Origin: Hyphomicrobiales bacterium
GTDB lineage: Bacteria > Pseudomonadota > Alphaproteobacteria > Rhizobiales > Rhizobiaceae
Assembly (NCBI GenBank): GCA_900470965.1
Contig: UCCS01000133.1
Span: forward strand, 1-34,864
DNA: 34,864 nucleotides
Reading direction: 5' to 3'
Each line of letters opens with the position of its first letter. Positions within the stretch are counted from its first letter, which is position 1. The notes below the pieces were generated by a model. That model did not search any database, was not told the origin of the DNA, and was given only the letters and a program-made list of their open reading frames with translations. Below, in pieces: positions 1 to 7,885 of the stretch. Made by a program: the position numbers and the translations under genes.

Positions 1-49
1 CTGTCGCAAAAACCGGCGCTGCCCCCTGCAGCGCCGGTTTTTGCGACAG
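1..49. terminator. Perfect 21-bp inverted repeat, bidirectional terminator-like hairpin
   Basis: Arms 1-21 and 29-49 are exact reverse complements around a 7-nt spacer (22-28). The stem is GC-rich at the loop end and has A5 and T5 tracts within its arms, the layout of a bidirectional rho-independent terminator. It ends 10 nt before the ATG at 60, so only the ribosome-binding site (AGGGA) lies between. It may end an upstream gene outside the window, or form the 5' leader structure of the regulator gene. The GTCGCAAAA...TTTTGCGAC ends resemble the RIME-like repeat at 813. Confidence 0.75.
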
Positions 50-59
50 CAGGGACAAG

Positions 60-812
60 ATGGCGACGGCAAAACCCACCCATTCCTTCAAGACGCCCTG
101 CGAGCAGTGTCCGTTGCGACCATTGCCGCATTTCCGAGAGTTCAGCCGCGACGAGCTGGAATTCGTGTCGAAATTCAAAAGGGGCGAACTGGCCGTCGAT
201 GCCGGTGCGACCATTGTGGTCGAAGGTGCCCACAGCGCCCATCTCTTTACGGTGCTCTCCGGTTGGGGCTTCCGATACAAGATGCTGGAGGATGGCCGCC
301 GGCAGATCCTGAACTACATCATGCCGGGCGACCTGATCGGCCTGCAGGGCACGATCATGGGCGAGATGCAGCATTCGGTGGAGGCCCTGTCGCCGGTAAC
401 GCTCTGCGTCTTCGAGCGCGACAAGCTGATGACCCTTTATAATAAGCACCCTTCCCTTGCCTTTGATATTACCTGGATCGCGGCGCAGGAGGAGCGCATT
501 CTCGACGAACACCTGTTGAGCATCGGCCGTCGTACGGCACTCGAAAGAGCCGCCTATCTCATCGCCTTCCTGTTTGAACGCGCAAGGAAGCTCAACCTTT
601 TCAACGGCCGCAATGTCATCCCGATCACGCAGCAGCATATTGCCGACACACTTGGTCTTTCGATCGTTCACACCAACAAGACCCTGAAAAAGCTTGCAGG
701 ACGCAACCTGATCCGTTGGCAGGAGCGCGGCTGCGACGTGCTGGACGGGGAGGGGCTGATGCAGATGGCCGGCTGGGAAGGACTGCGCGAAGGAAAGCGC
801 CCTTTCATCTAA
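60..812 (+). CDS. Crp/Fnr-family transcriptional regulator
   Basis: A 250-residue protein with an N-terminal cyclic-nucleotide-binding-type beta barrel (about residues 30-125), a dimer helix (about 135-178) and a C-terminal winged helix with a recognition region near residues 188-212 (ITQQHIADTLGL, then SIVHTNKTLKKL). This is the Crp/Fnr layout and normal length. Cys14 and Cys17 form the CxxC start of an Fnr-type cysteine cluster and Cys116 matches the internal fourth cysteine. The third N-terminal cysteine of Fnr is absent (P23/F25 region). Oxygen sensing through a standard four-cysteine 4Fe-4S cluster is therefore doubtful. The start is set by AGGGA about 5 nt upstream, immediately after a large hairpin. 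No target is evident; a RIME-like element follows the stop directly. Confidence 0.9.
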   Translation: MATAKPTHSFKTPCEQCPLRPLPHFREFSRDELEFVSKFKRGELAVDAGATIVVEGAHSAHLFTVLSGWGFRYKMLEDGRRQILNYIMPGDLIGLQGTIMGEMQHSVEALSPVTLCVFERDKLMTLYNKHPSLAFDITWIAAQEERILDEHLLSIGRRTALERAAYLIAFLFERARKLNLFNGRNVIPITQQHIADTLGLSIVHTNKTLKKLAGRNLIRWQERGCDVLDGEGLMQMAGWEGLREGKRPFI

Positions 813-914
813 AGCATGTCGCGCAAAACTGTGCAGCGGTTTTGCGACAACGACATGCGCCAAACAATAACTTAAAGCGTTGCGAGCGGATCTGAAAGAT
901 CGCGACACGCTTTA
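813..914 (+). repeat. RIME1-like intergenic mosaic element (two palindromes)
   Basis: About 102 nt directly after the stop codon, holding two palindromes. The first has outer arms 814-821 and 851-858 (GCATGTCG/CGACATGC) and inner arms 823-829 and 839-845 (GCAAAAC/GTTTTGC). The second has arms 873-880 and 907-914 (TAAAGCGT/ACGCTTTA) and a small inner stem GATCT/AGATC. Length, intergenic position and double-palindrome design match, from memory, the Rhizobium-specific RIME1 elements. Related single palindromes occur at 14013, 21934 and 23934. Confidence 0.75.
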
Positions 915-1157
915 GAATCTCTCCCGGTCGGATTGGTCAACCTTGATGTCTTTTTTAAATGCAAATTGGCGTCAGGGAAACTAGAGTCACGTCATCTTTC
1001 CTCCGACTTTCGTTTTTATCGACCGGAGACAAAAATGTGGCTATTCAGTTATGGTGGGCAACCACCGTCAACGGTCCAGGCGGGGTACCGACGGAATGAT
1101 GTTTGCAAAAAGGCCGAAGCGCTGCAATGTTTGCGCTTCACGAGGGGCATGGAGATC
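915..1157 (+). other. Intergenic leader before the response regulator
   Basis: The reading frame stays open upstream to 933, but the added 75 residues do not look like protein of this family and the receiver domain begins only at the ATG near 1158. I treat this stretch as non-coding upstream DNA. No clear promoter, operator or terminator was recognised in it. Confidence 0.5.
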
Positions 1158-1526
1158 ATGAACGCAAGAACCCGTGTTCTGGTCCTGGAAGACAGTCTGA
1201 TCATCGCGATGGAGGCGGAGGACATCTTGCGCCTCGTTGGTGCTGATACTATCGATATTGCCAATAGCGTCGATCAGGCCAGGGACGCAATCCAGGTCGC
1301 GGATTACGATTTCGCGCTTCTCGACGTGAATCTGGGAGAGGCGATGAGCTTCGATTTCGCGCGCGATCTGTCGCTGGCCAATATTCCGTTCGGCTTTGTC
1401 AGCGGCTATTCCGATACGCAGGATTTCCCGACAGACCTTCAGGATGTGCCCCTTCTCGTCAAGCCTTTCGACGAGAATGCGATGCGTGACTTCCTCCAGA
1501 AGCTTTTCCCGACGCCGGCGGAATGA
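1158..1526 (+). CDS. Single-domain response regulator (CheY-like receiver)
   Basis: The 122-residue protein from MNARTRVLVLEDS is only a receiver domain. It shows the acidic pair E11/D12, phospho-acceptor D56 in FALLDVNLGE, the switch Ser82 in FVSGYSD, and the conserved Lys102 in LLVKPFDE. There is no output domain, so it would act by protein contact or as a phosphate shuttle. The start is ambiguous: ATG at 1149 or 1158. A GAGGGG run at 1142-1147 suits 1158 better in spacing. No histidine kinase gene is adjacent. recO starts 54 nt downstream on the same strand. Confidence 0.85.
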   Translation: MNARTRVLVLEDSLIIAMEAEDILRLVGADTIDIANSVDQARDAIQVADYDFALLDVNLGEAMSFDFARDLSLANIPFGFVSGYSDTQDFPTDLQDVPLLVKPFDENAMRDFLQKLFPTPAE

Positions 1527-1580
1527 CATAGTTCGAGCCGTGGTTTAAAATGAATCGGCAGGCTGAAGGACGGTTTTCCG

Positions 1581-2351
1581 ATGCAATGGCAGGACCAGGC
1601 GATCATTCTTGGCGTCAAGCGCCACGGCGAGACGAGTGTCATCGCCGAGGTGATGACGCGTGAGCGCGGCCGTCATCTCGGGCTCGTTCGCTCCGGCCGT
1701 TCGCGCACCATGCAGCCGGTGCTGCAGCCCGGCAATGAGGTGGAAGTCACCTGGCGTGCCCGGCTGGATGAACATCTCGGTGAATTCCGCCTCGAACCGA
1801 TAAAGCTGCGCGCCGCACGGCTGATGGAGACGGCGACCGCCGTCTACGGCGTGCAGGCCATGGGCGCCCTTCTGCGCCTGCTGCCGGAGCGCGATCCGCA
1901 TCCGCATCTCTTCGAGGCTTTGGAAGTCATCCTCGATCATCTCCACAATCCCACCGATGCCGGTGAGCTTTTCGTACGCTTCGAGCTTGCGGTGCTGAAC
2001 GACCTCGGTTTCGGGCTCGATCTTACCGAATGTGCGGCGACTGGGACTCGCGCCGATCTCGCCTATGTCTCGCCGAAATCCGGCCGTGCCGTGAGCCGTG
2101 GTGCCGGAGAGCCTTGGGCTGACAAGATGCTGCTTTTGCCGGCATTCCTGAGTGTGCAGGAAAACCATGCGGCCGATTTCGAAAGCCTCACGGCGGCATT
2201 CCGTCTGACTGGATTCTTTCTGCATCGCCATGTCTATGAACCGCGTGGTCTGGAGGCTTCGGCAGCGCGTGAAGGTTTCGTTCAAGCGGCACTCAAAGCG
2301 CTGAATCCGGCTGCGCGGACGCTTTTTCGGCCGGATGAACTTTCTGCCTGA
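1581..2351 (+). CDS. recO: DNA repair protein RecO
   Basis: A 256-residue protein of typical RecO length. The N-terminal OB-fold region (about residues 1-80, starting MQWQDQAIILGVKRHGETS) carries the family pattern in which a short strand is followed by GE-S and a basic GRSRTMQPVLQPGN segment. The remainder is the helical C-terminal domain. RecO works with RecR and RecF to load RecA onto SSB-coated single-stranded DNA in recombinational repair. No zinc-type cysteine cluster is seen; the single Cys is in LTECAATGT. An AAGGA lies about 10 nt before the ATG. The stop is followed by 110 nt without a gene. Confidence 0.93.
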   Translation: MQWQDQAIILGVKRHGETSVIAEVMTRERGRHLGLVRSGRSRTMQPVLQPGNEVEVTWRARLDEHLGEFRLEPIKLRAARLMETATAVYGVQAMGALLRLLPERDPHPHLFEALEVILDHLHNPTDAGELFVRFELAVLNDLGFGLDLTECAATGTRADLAYVSPKSGRAVSRGAGEPWADKMLLLPAFLSVQENHAADFESLTAAFRLTGFFLHRHVYEPRGLEASAAREGFVQAALKALNPAARTLFRPDELSA

Positions 2352-2461
2352 ACGGCTTTTCATCCCTGCAAAGCGGTCTTCAGTTTTGGCGGTTTACCCC
2401 CATGCGCCGCACCCCTATCTCTCCGGCAACGGAAAGTCTCTAAGCGCTCAAGGAGGAAGCC

Positions 2462-3457
2462 ATGCTGACCAGGCCCGATACATCGACCACTATCACGCTC
2501 TGGAACGGGCAGGAGGTTCCCCGCCTCGGCATGGGCTGCTGGGCGATCGGCGGTCCGTTCTTCGCGGGCGAGACGCCGCTCGGCTGGGGCGAGGTGGACG
2601 ACAATGAATCCATCGCCGCGATCAACCGTGCGATCGACCTTGGCATTCGCTTTTTCGATACGGCCTCGAATTACGGCGCCGGCCATTCGGAAGAGGTTCT
2701 GGGACAGGCGATCGGCAATCGCGCCGACATCGTCATCGCCACCAAGTTCGGCTTTGCCACCAATCCGGAGACGAAGCAGGCGACCGGTGCCTTTGCCGAT
2801 CCGGCCTTCATCCGCCAGTCCGTCGAGACGTCGCTTCGCCGGCTGAAGCGGGAGCGCCTCGACCTCCTGCAATTCCACCTCAACGACTTTCCGCTGGATC
2901 AGTCCGACGAGGTCTTCGATACGCTGCAGGCCCTGCGGGCGGAGGGCAAGATCGATGCCTTCGGCTGGAGCACGGATTTCCCCGATCGCGCCACGCGCCA
3001 TGCCCGCCGCCCCGGCTTCGTCTCGATCCAGCATACGATGAACGTCTTCGAGCCCGTGCCCCAGATGATCGATGTCGTCGAGAAGAACGGCCTCATCTCC
3101 ATCAATCGCGGTCCGCTGGCCATGGGCCTGCTGACAGGCAAGTTCACGCCGGACAAGGCCGTGGGCGCCAAGGACGTGCGCGGCGCAGCACTCGAATGGA
3201 TGGTCTATTTCAAGGATGGGCGTATCGCGCCGGAATTTGCAGCAAGGCTCGATGCCGTACGCAGCCTGCTCACGTCTGATGGACGCACGCTGACGCAGGG
3301 CGCGCTCGCCTGGCTCTGGGCGCGCTCGCTGCGCACCCTGCCCATTCCCGGTTTCCGGACCGTGGCCCAGGTCGAGGAAAATGCCGGCGCACTGGAAAAG
3401 GGTTCATTGCCGGCCGATGTGATGGCGGAGATCGACGCGGCACTGGCCCGCGTCTGA
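2462..3457 (+). CDS. Aldo/keto reductase
   Basis: A 331-residue NADPH-dependent oxidoreductase of the AKR superfamily (TIM barrel). The catalytic tetrad is visible: Asp66 in FFDTAS, Tyr71 in NYGAGHSE, Lys95 in IATKFGF, and His139 in LQFHLND. The GLLTGKF segment near residue 224 and the terminal IPGFRTVAQVEENAGAL segment, which binds the cofactor phosphate in the family, are also present. Substrate cannot be read from sequence. An ideal AAGGAGG sits 5 nt before the ATG. The gene converges with the MOSC gene, leaving only 8 nt between the stops. Confidence 0.92.
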   Translation: MLTRPDTSTTITLWNGQEVPRLGMGCWAIGGPFFAGETPLGWGEVDDNESIAAINRAIDLGIRFFDTASNYGAGHSEEVLGQAIGNRADIVIATKFGFATNPETKQATGAFADPAFIRQSVETSLRRLKRERLDLLQFHLNDFPLDQSDEVFDTLQALRAEGKIDAFGWSTDFPDRATRHARRPGFVSIQHTMNVFEPVPQMIDVVEKNGLISINRGPLAMGLLTGKFTPDKAVGAKDVRGAALEWMVYFKDGRIAPEFAARLDAVRSLLTSDGRTLTQGALAWLWARSLRTLPIPGFRTVAQVEENAGALEKGSLPADVMAEIDAALARV

Positions 3458-3465
3458 GACCGGGT

Positions 3466-4323
3466 TCAGGCTCGGGCACGAACCTTGAAGGTCCAGCCTT
3501 CCGGCCGCGCATCGATGATCTTCACCTCGTCGCCGATCGCGACCCTGCCGGTACCGCGCGGGGTCACGTTCCAGCCGAAAAGCGGACCAGGCACGCGCCG
3601 GTCTCCCGACATGCGGATGCGGCCCATGGCGGGCATGGGGTTCGCCACCTCGCGTGAACCCGTCAACTGGTCCTGTGTCGTCATGATGCAGCGGGCGCAG
3701 GGCTTGACGAGATCGAAACGGATGCCGGCGATCTCGATCGCAGCCCAGCGGTCTTCGGCCCAGGCCTCGTCCGTGTCGATGACGATATTCGGCCGGAAGC
3801 GCTCCATTCCGACGTCGCCTTCGGCATGGGCCGAGAGATCGGCGTTGAGCGCCTTCAGCGATCCCGTCGTCGTCACCAGGATCTGGTAACCGTCGGCAAA
3901 GGTCACCGGCGTGTTTTCGCCCGCCCATTCGGCATTTGCCGTTCGTCTGGCAGCGCCGTCGAAGAAGACCAGCTTTACCTCGCGGCCGAGCCATTCCGAA
4001 AGCCTGACGTTGCTGTCATCATCGGCAACAGCAGCGTTGACGACCGATTTCCAGACCGTGACATCGAGCCGCCGGTCCGGATGCGGCGGCGGTACGGCGA
4101 TATCAGGTTTACCCTGCATCCGCAGCCGGAAGGCGCCGGCCTCGGGCCGTACGTCGATGCGGGCCAGGGCCGGGAGCTCGCGTTGGGTGATGAAATGTCC
4201 GTCCGCGTCCGTCACCATGGCGCGCCGGTCGCCGGGCAGGCCATAGGCATCGATCTCGGTAGAGGGCAGGGCGATGCCGCGGGCGCTCTTGAGCGGGTAG
4301 ATGAAGAGATCGCTGACACGCAT
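3466..4323 (-). CDS. MOSC domain-containing protein (YcbX/mARC-like)
   Basis: About 285 residues: an N-terminal beta-barrel MOSC_N region (IYPLKSARGIAL, then GDRRAMVTD) and a C-terminal MOSC domain (ERFRPNIVI, KPCARCIMTTQD). The Cys in ARC (residue 212) matches the conserved cysteine that ligates the molybdenum cofactor in this family. Relatives reduce N-hydroxylated compounds using a ferredoxin-like partner; no such domain is fused here. Two adjacent ATGs exist (4326 and 4323). The AGGAG, which overlaps the stop region of the upstream HD gene, is better spaced for 4323. Probably co-transcribed with the HD gene, since only a few bases separate them. Confidence 0.88.
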   Translation of the reverse strand: MRVSDLFIYPLKSARGIALPSTEIDAYGLPGDRRAMVTDADGHFITQRELPALARIDVRPEAGAFRLRMQGKPDIAVPPPHPDRRLDVTVWKSVVNAAVADDDSNVRLSEWLGREVKLVFFDGAARRTANAEWAGENTPVTFADGYQILVTTTGSLKALNADLSAHAEGDVGMERFRPNIVIDTDEAWAEDRWAAIEIAGIRFDLVKPCARCIMTTQDQLTGSREVANPMPAMGRIRMSGDRRVPGPLFGWNVTPRGTGRVAIGDEVKIIDARPEGWTFKVRARA

Positions 4324-4332
4324 CATAGGCTC

Positions 4333-4986
4333 CTAGATTTCATCCATAAATGCCGCGAGGAAGTCGCGCAGGCTCCTGTCGCGGGCTGCGGCCAGTTCGC
4401 GGCCGGTCCGGGTCTGGAAACCATCCGCCAGTTTGAACAGCTTCGTCTGGAAATGGTCAATCGCATAACGCTTGTCATCGAGCGGCCGGTCCTCGGAAGC
4501 CGGATCGAAAGGATCGTAGAGGCCCGATCCGAGCCGACCTGCAATATAGAAACAGCGCGCCGCGCCGACCATGCCGATGGCATCCAGCCGGTCGGCATCC
4601 TGCAGGATTTTCGCCTCCAGCGTTTCCGGCGGCACGTTCGCCGAGAAGCTGTGCGCGGTCACCGCATGGGCGACATCAGCGATATCCTCATCGCCCCATC
4701 CAAGCTCTTTCAATATCCGCGACGCTTTTTCTGCGGCGAGTGCCGATGCCTGGGCGCGCAGCGGCGAATTCTTCTCGACGGCGACGCAATCATGCAGCAG
4801 AACGGCAGCGGCCAGCACGTGGCCCTTGCCGCCTTCTGCGGCGTGGAGGCGCATGGCATTACGGAAGACACGCAGGATATGGGCGAGGTCGTGGGACCCG
4901 TCGTCACCCTCGGTCGCATGTGGAATGAGCTCCACAGCCAGAGACTCGTGGGGAGAGAAGGCTTCGGCCTTGAACATCGTCGTCAC
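4333..4986 (-). CDS. HD-domain phosphohydrolase
   Basis: A 217-residue metal-dependent phosphohydrolase. The HD metal ligands are visible: His36 (DLAHILRV), His65-Asp66 (AAVLLHDCV) and Asp130 (KILQDADRLDAIG). The middle section, ADRLDAIGMVGAARCF, is typical of the YedJ-like HD subfamily acting on nucleotides or related phosphates; the substrate is unknown. It lies directly upstream of the MOSC gene in the same transcript and 64 nt downstream of the GGDEF-EAL gene. No allosteric or regulatory domain is fused. Confidence 0.87.
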   Translation of the reverse strand: MTTMFKAEAFSPHESLAVELIPHATEGDDGSHDLAHILRVFRNAMRLHAAEGGKGHVLAAAVLLHDCVAVEKNSPLRAQASALAAEKASRILKELGWGDEDIADVAHAVTAHSFSANVPPETLEAKILQDADRLDAIGMVGAARCFYIAGRLGSGLYDPFDPASEDRPLDDKRYAIDHFQTKLFKLADGFQTRTGRELAAARDRSLRDFLAAFMDEI

Positions 4987-5050
4987 CGGTTTTCAAAGGG
5001 TTCGTATACCGTCGATAACGGCTTGGCCGGCGAGTCGCAACGTGCGGAGA

Positions 5051-6952
5051 TCAGCGCCGGAATTTGGCGAACGGCGTAATGCCATTCGCCTTTGGCGGCA
5101 TGGACAGCATGCGGGTCGCATCGCCGAACGGTTTTGGGGCGCTGATATAATAGCCCTGGATCTCGTCACACGCTTCGCGTTCGAGCAGCGCCATCTGCTC
5201 TGCGGTTTCCACGCCCTCCACGGTCACCCGCATGCCAAGCGCATCGCCAAGCAGGGTGATCGCACGCATGATCGCATGTGCTTCCCTGTTCTCGGCGATG
5301 TCGTTCACGAAGGACTTGTCGATCTTGATCTTGTCGAACGGGAAGCTCGAGAGGTAGCTCAGCGACGAATAGCCGGTCCCGAAATCGTCCATGGAGATGC
5401 GGATGCCGCGTTCCCTGAGCGCATGCAGGATCGGCATTACCTCATCACGATTTTCCATCAGCACGCTTTCGGTGATCTCCAGTTCGAGACGCGAAGGAGA
5501 AAGTTCTGCGGCAGCAAGCGCCTCGCCGACATCCTTCGGCAGGTCGCTGCTGCTGAACTGGATAGCCGAGACATTGACGGCAATCTTGATATCCTCGGGC
5601 CATTGCACTGCATCGTTGCAGGCGCGGCGTAAAACCCAGCGGCCGATATCGACCACGAGGCCGACCTCTTCGGCAAGCGGAATGAAATCCATCGGCGAGA
5701 CCCGGCCGCGCACCGGATGATTCCAGCGGATCAGCGCCTCGAAGCCGCAGATGCGATGCTGCGTCAGGTCGTAGAGCGGCTGGTAGTGAAGTTCGAATTC
5801 CTCGTTGTGCACGGCGGCCCGCAGATCGGCCTCCAGCGCGTGGCGAGCCTGCATCTTCTCGTCCATCTCGACGGTGAAGAAGCGCTCGTGCCGGCGTCCG
5901 TCCGCTTTGGCGTGGGAGAGTGCCATCGCCGCATTGCGCAGCAGCTTGTCGGTCTCGACAGCATCGTCAGGGGCAATCGAAATACCCATGGAAACACTGA
6001 GTTCCACCTGCTTGTCGCTGCGGAAGAAGGGTTCGCTGAGCTCACGGCGGATCTGATCGGCGAGTGCTGTGATGTTCCACGGCTGCTGGCGGTGCGTCTG
6101 CAGGATCGCGAATTCGTCCGAGCCGAGACGGGCAAGAATGTTTTCCGAGCCGGCCGAGGCGCGGATGCGCTCTGCGACCTGCTGCAGGATATTGTCGCCG
6201 GCTGAAACACCCATCGTATTGTTGATCGACTTGAACCGGTCGAGATTGAGATGCACGAGCGCGATCTGCTCGTCTTCCTTGCGCTCGGCAAGGGCCGCAT
6301 CGAGCTGCTCGCGGAAGCGAATGCGGTTCGGCAGACCGGTCAGCGGATCGTGATGGGCGAGATAGGTAATGCGCTCGGCGGCCCTGCGGTCTTCGGTAAT
6401 GTCGGCATGGATGGCGATATTGCTGCCGTCGGCAAGGATGGTAACGACGCTCTGGATGATGCGGCCGTCATCCATCAGCCATTCGCGCCGGCGGATGCGT
6501 CCTGCCTTCGAGGAAGCTCCCTGGCCTTCCTTCCTGCTGCGTGTCCTGGCACCGGCTTGCTCAGTGCCACGCGTCTGGTGCATCAGGTCGGCAATCGTGG
6601 TGCCGGGCGTGACATCGCCGTCGCTAAAACCGAAGAGTTGGCGGAAGCGCAGGTTGGAAAGGGTCAGCCGCTGGTCCGCATCGAACACGCTGAGGCCGAG
6701 CGGCAGGTTGTTCAGGACGATTTCGAAGAGCTTGCGCTGTTCCGCAAGGGCCTGCGTGGTGGAATTGATCGTTTTCTGCAGTTCGCGGTTTTCGATGAGC
6801 AGCGTCCCGGCGCTGCGCTCGATTTCATCATATTCGCTTTCATGGCTGCGATAGGTCGCGATGACGAGCTCCATCAGATGCTCTGCATCGATCGATCCGT
6901 CCTCATCGACGGCCTGCGTGCACTGTTGCCAGAAAAGCGTCTCAGCTTTCAT
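5051..6952 (-). CDS. PAS-GGDEF-EAL protein, cyclic-di-GMP phosphodiesterase likely
   Basis: 633 residues from MKAETLFWQQ. Order: helical N-terminus (1-75), PAS domain (about 76-188), GGDEF (about 190-355), EAL (about 372-615). The GGDEF signature is altered to LGSDEF (277-281), with the second Gly replaced by Ser, and no RxxD inhibitory site precedes it. The EAL part looks complete: E405-A-L, N460, E492, D522-D523 in DDFGTGYSS, K543, E579 and Q599. I infer that it mainly degrades c-di-GMP, with the GGDEF part probably regulatory. No membrane segment is seen, so it is cytoplasmic. The frame is open upstream to 7114, but that extension is not family-like, and AGGGG lies about 9 nt before the chosen ATG. 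A CtrA box sits 339 nt upstream. Confidence 0.9.
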   Translation of the reverse strand: MKAETLFWQQCTQAVDEDGSIDAEHLMELVIATYRSHESEYDEIERSAGTLLIENRELQKTINSTTQALAEQRKLFEIVLNNLPLGLSVFDADQRLTLSNLRFRQLFGFSDGDVTPGTTIADLMHQTRGTEQAGARTRSRKEGQGASSKAGRIRRREWLMDDGRIIQSVVTILADGSNIAIHADITEDRRAAERITYLAHHDPLTGLPNRIRFREQLDAALAERKEDEQIALVHLNLDRFKSINNTMGVSAGDNILQQVAERIRASAGSENILARLGSDEFAILQTHRQQPWNITALADQIRRELSEPFFRSDKQVELSVSMGISIAPDDAVETDKLLRNAAMALSHAKADGRRHERFFTVEMDEKMQARHALEADLRAAVHNEEFELHYQPLYDLTQHRICGFEALIRWNHPVRGRVSPMDFIPLAEEVGLVVDIGRWVLRRACNDAVQWPEDIKIAVNVSAIQFSSSDLPKDVGEALAAAELSPSRLELEITESVLMENRDEVMPILHALRERGIRISMDDFGTGYSSLSYLSSFPFDKIKIDKSFVNDIAENREAHAIMRAITLLGDALGMRVTVEGVETAEQMALLEREACDEIQGYYISAPKPFGDATRMLSMPPKANGITPFAKFRR

Positions 6953-7420
6953 GCGCACGAGTCCCCTCGCGGGACGATTGCGATGGAAGCATGGCAAAAG
7001 GCGAAGGCGTCTTCGACTGGCAAAGGTGCCATATCGAGCCGGGCATGAAAAAGACCTCTCTAAAATGAATGCAAGAATCATTTTTTGTAAGCAGCAGGTG
7101 GCCATTTCCGGCAACTCGCAAGCGGCATCTTCTACCGGGCCGATTAATAATCGGTTGCAACTCGCCGGCCATTATAGCTAGCCGGCAATTTGTGTGTATC
7201 TCGCAAACTACTGAAATACCGAGGAAACCTGGTTTTTCGAGGCAATTGGAAAGTGCCGCGGAAATGGGTCGTTACACTTTGTCAACTATGGTTAATCGAG
7301 TGTTAACAGCTTGTTGACCGAAGCCGCAAATCAGTTTAGTCAACAATCCAGTCCTTGATATTTCCCACCCGCGTATTGCGTACAGACTCTCACCGGAAGA
7401 AGCGGTGAACGGAGGTTTGT
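6953..7420. other. 468-nt divergent intergenic region
   Basis: No credible gene. It separates the minus-strand GGDEF-EAL gene from the plus-strand EF-hand gene and is visibly more AT-rich than its surroundings. It contains a CtrA box (7292-7307) and three copies of a 6-mer and its complement: GTCAAC at 7281-7286, GTTGAC at 7313-7318, GTCAAC at 7339-7344. A 6-bp stem, TCACCG/CGGTGA at 7390-7408, lies just before the EF-hand ribosome-binding site. I could not place -35/-10 boxes with confidence. Confidence 0.6.
7292..7307 (+). promoter_or_regulatory. CtrA box, TTAA-N7-TTAAC
   Basis: Reads GGTTAA-TCGAGTG-TTAAC, so both strands satisfy TTAA-N7-TTAAC, the consensus bound by the alphaproteobacterial cell-cycle regulator CtrA. 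It lies 113 nt before the EF-hand gene start and 339 nt before the divergent GGDEF-EAL gene. Binding is inferred from the match. Confidence 0.6.
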
Positions 7421-7759
7421 ATGACTGTTATTTCATCAGTTCCAGACATCTCTTATGCATATTTGGCAACGCTCTCGCGGCTTGATGCCAATGGTGACGG
7501 GGTCTTGAGCCGCACGGAACGTGCGGCAGATGAGAAGCCCGGCATCATCAGAGAGTTTCTCGAAGATGATGATGGCGATAATACGCAGCCGAAATATCCG
7601 AGCAGCCTCGTCGCGCTCATGATGGAATACAGCGACAACGGCTCGGCAACCGGCACGGCCGTTCCCTATGCGCTGCAGCAGGTTGCTCCTGATGCTGATG
7701 ACCAGGCGATGCTCTATCGCAATACCTACGGCGAGTTCGATCTCGGTATCGCCGCCTGA
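7421..7759 (+). CDS. Small EF-hand-like protein
   Basis: 112 residues without a signal peptide or membrane segment. Residues 22-33 (DANGDGVLSRTE) fit a 12-residue EF-hand calcium loop: acidic or polar ligands at loop positions 1, 3, 5 and 9, Gly at 6, Glu at 12. A second acidic stretch, EDDDGDN at about 48-54, resembles a degenerate loop. The protein may sense or buffer calcium; no enzymatic domain is recognised. GGAGG lies 5 nt before the ATG. The gene stands alone, ending in a strong terminator at 7786, with a CtrA box upstream. It has no family name I recognise. Confidence 0.8.
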   Translation: MTVISSVPDISYAYLATLSRLDANGDGVLSRTERAADEKPGIIREFLEDDDGDNTQPKYPSSLVALMMEYSDNGSATGTAVPYALQQVAPDADDQAMLYRNTYGEFDLGIAA

Positions 7760-7785
7760 GCCTCAGTCGTAGGCTGCAGAAGTCG

Positions 7786-7812
7786 AGCCGGCCTCGTGGC
7801 CGGCTTTTTCTT
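7786..7812 (+). terminator. Rho-independent terminator after the EF-hand gene
   Basis: Perfect 8-bp stem AGCCGGCC/GGCCGGCT (7786-7793, 7798-7805), 4-nt loop TCGT, then a T5 run. It lies 26 nt after the stop and before sodC. Confidence 0.88.
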
Positions 7813-7885
7813 GCCTTTTATGCAGGCAGGAACACCTTCCCTCGTGAGGCGTTGGGACACAGTCCCCGAAACGGAAGGAAACCTG

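Noticed and set aside
933..1157. Upstream extension of the response-regulator frame
   Set aside because: It adds 75 residues with no receiver-family character and the domain starts at residue 1 of the shorter form.
3826..5079. Long plus-strand open frame of 417 codons
   Set aside because: It runs antisense to the MOSC and HD genes, whose motifs are intact; this is a high-GC shadow frame.
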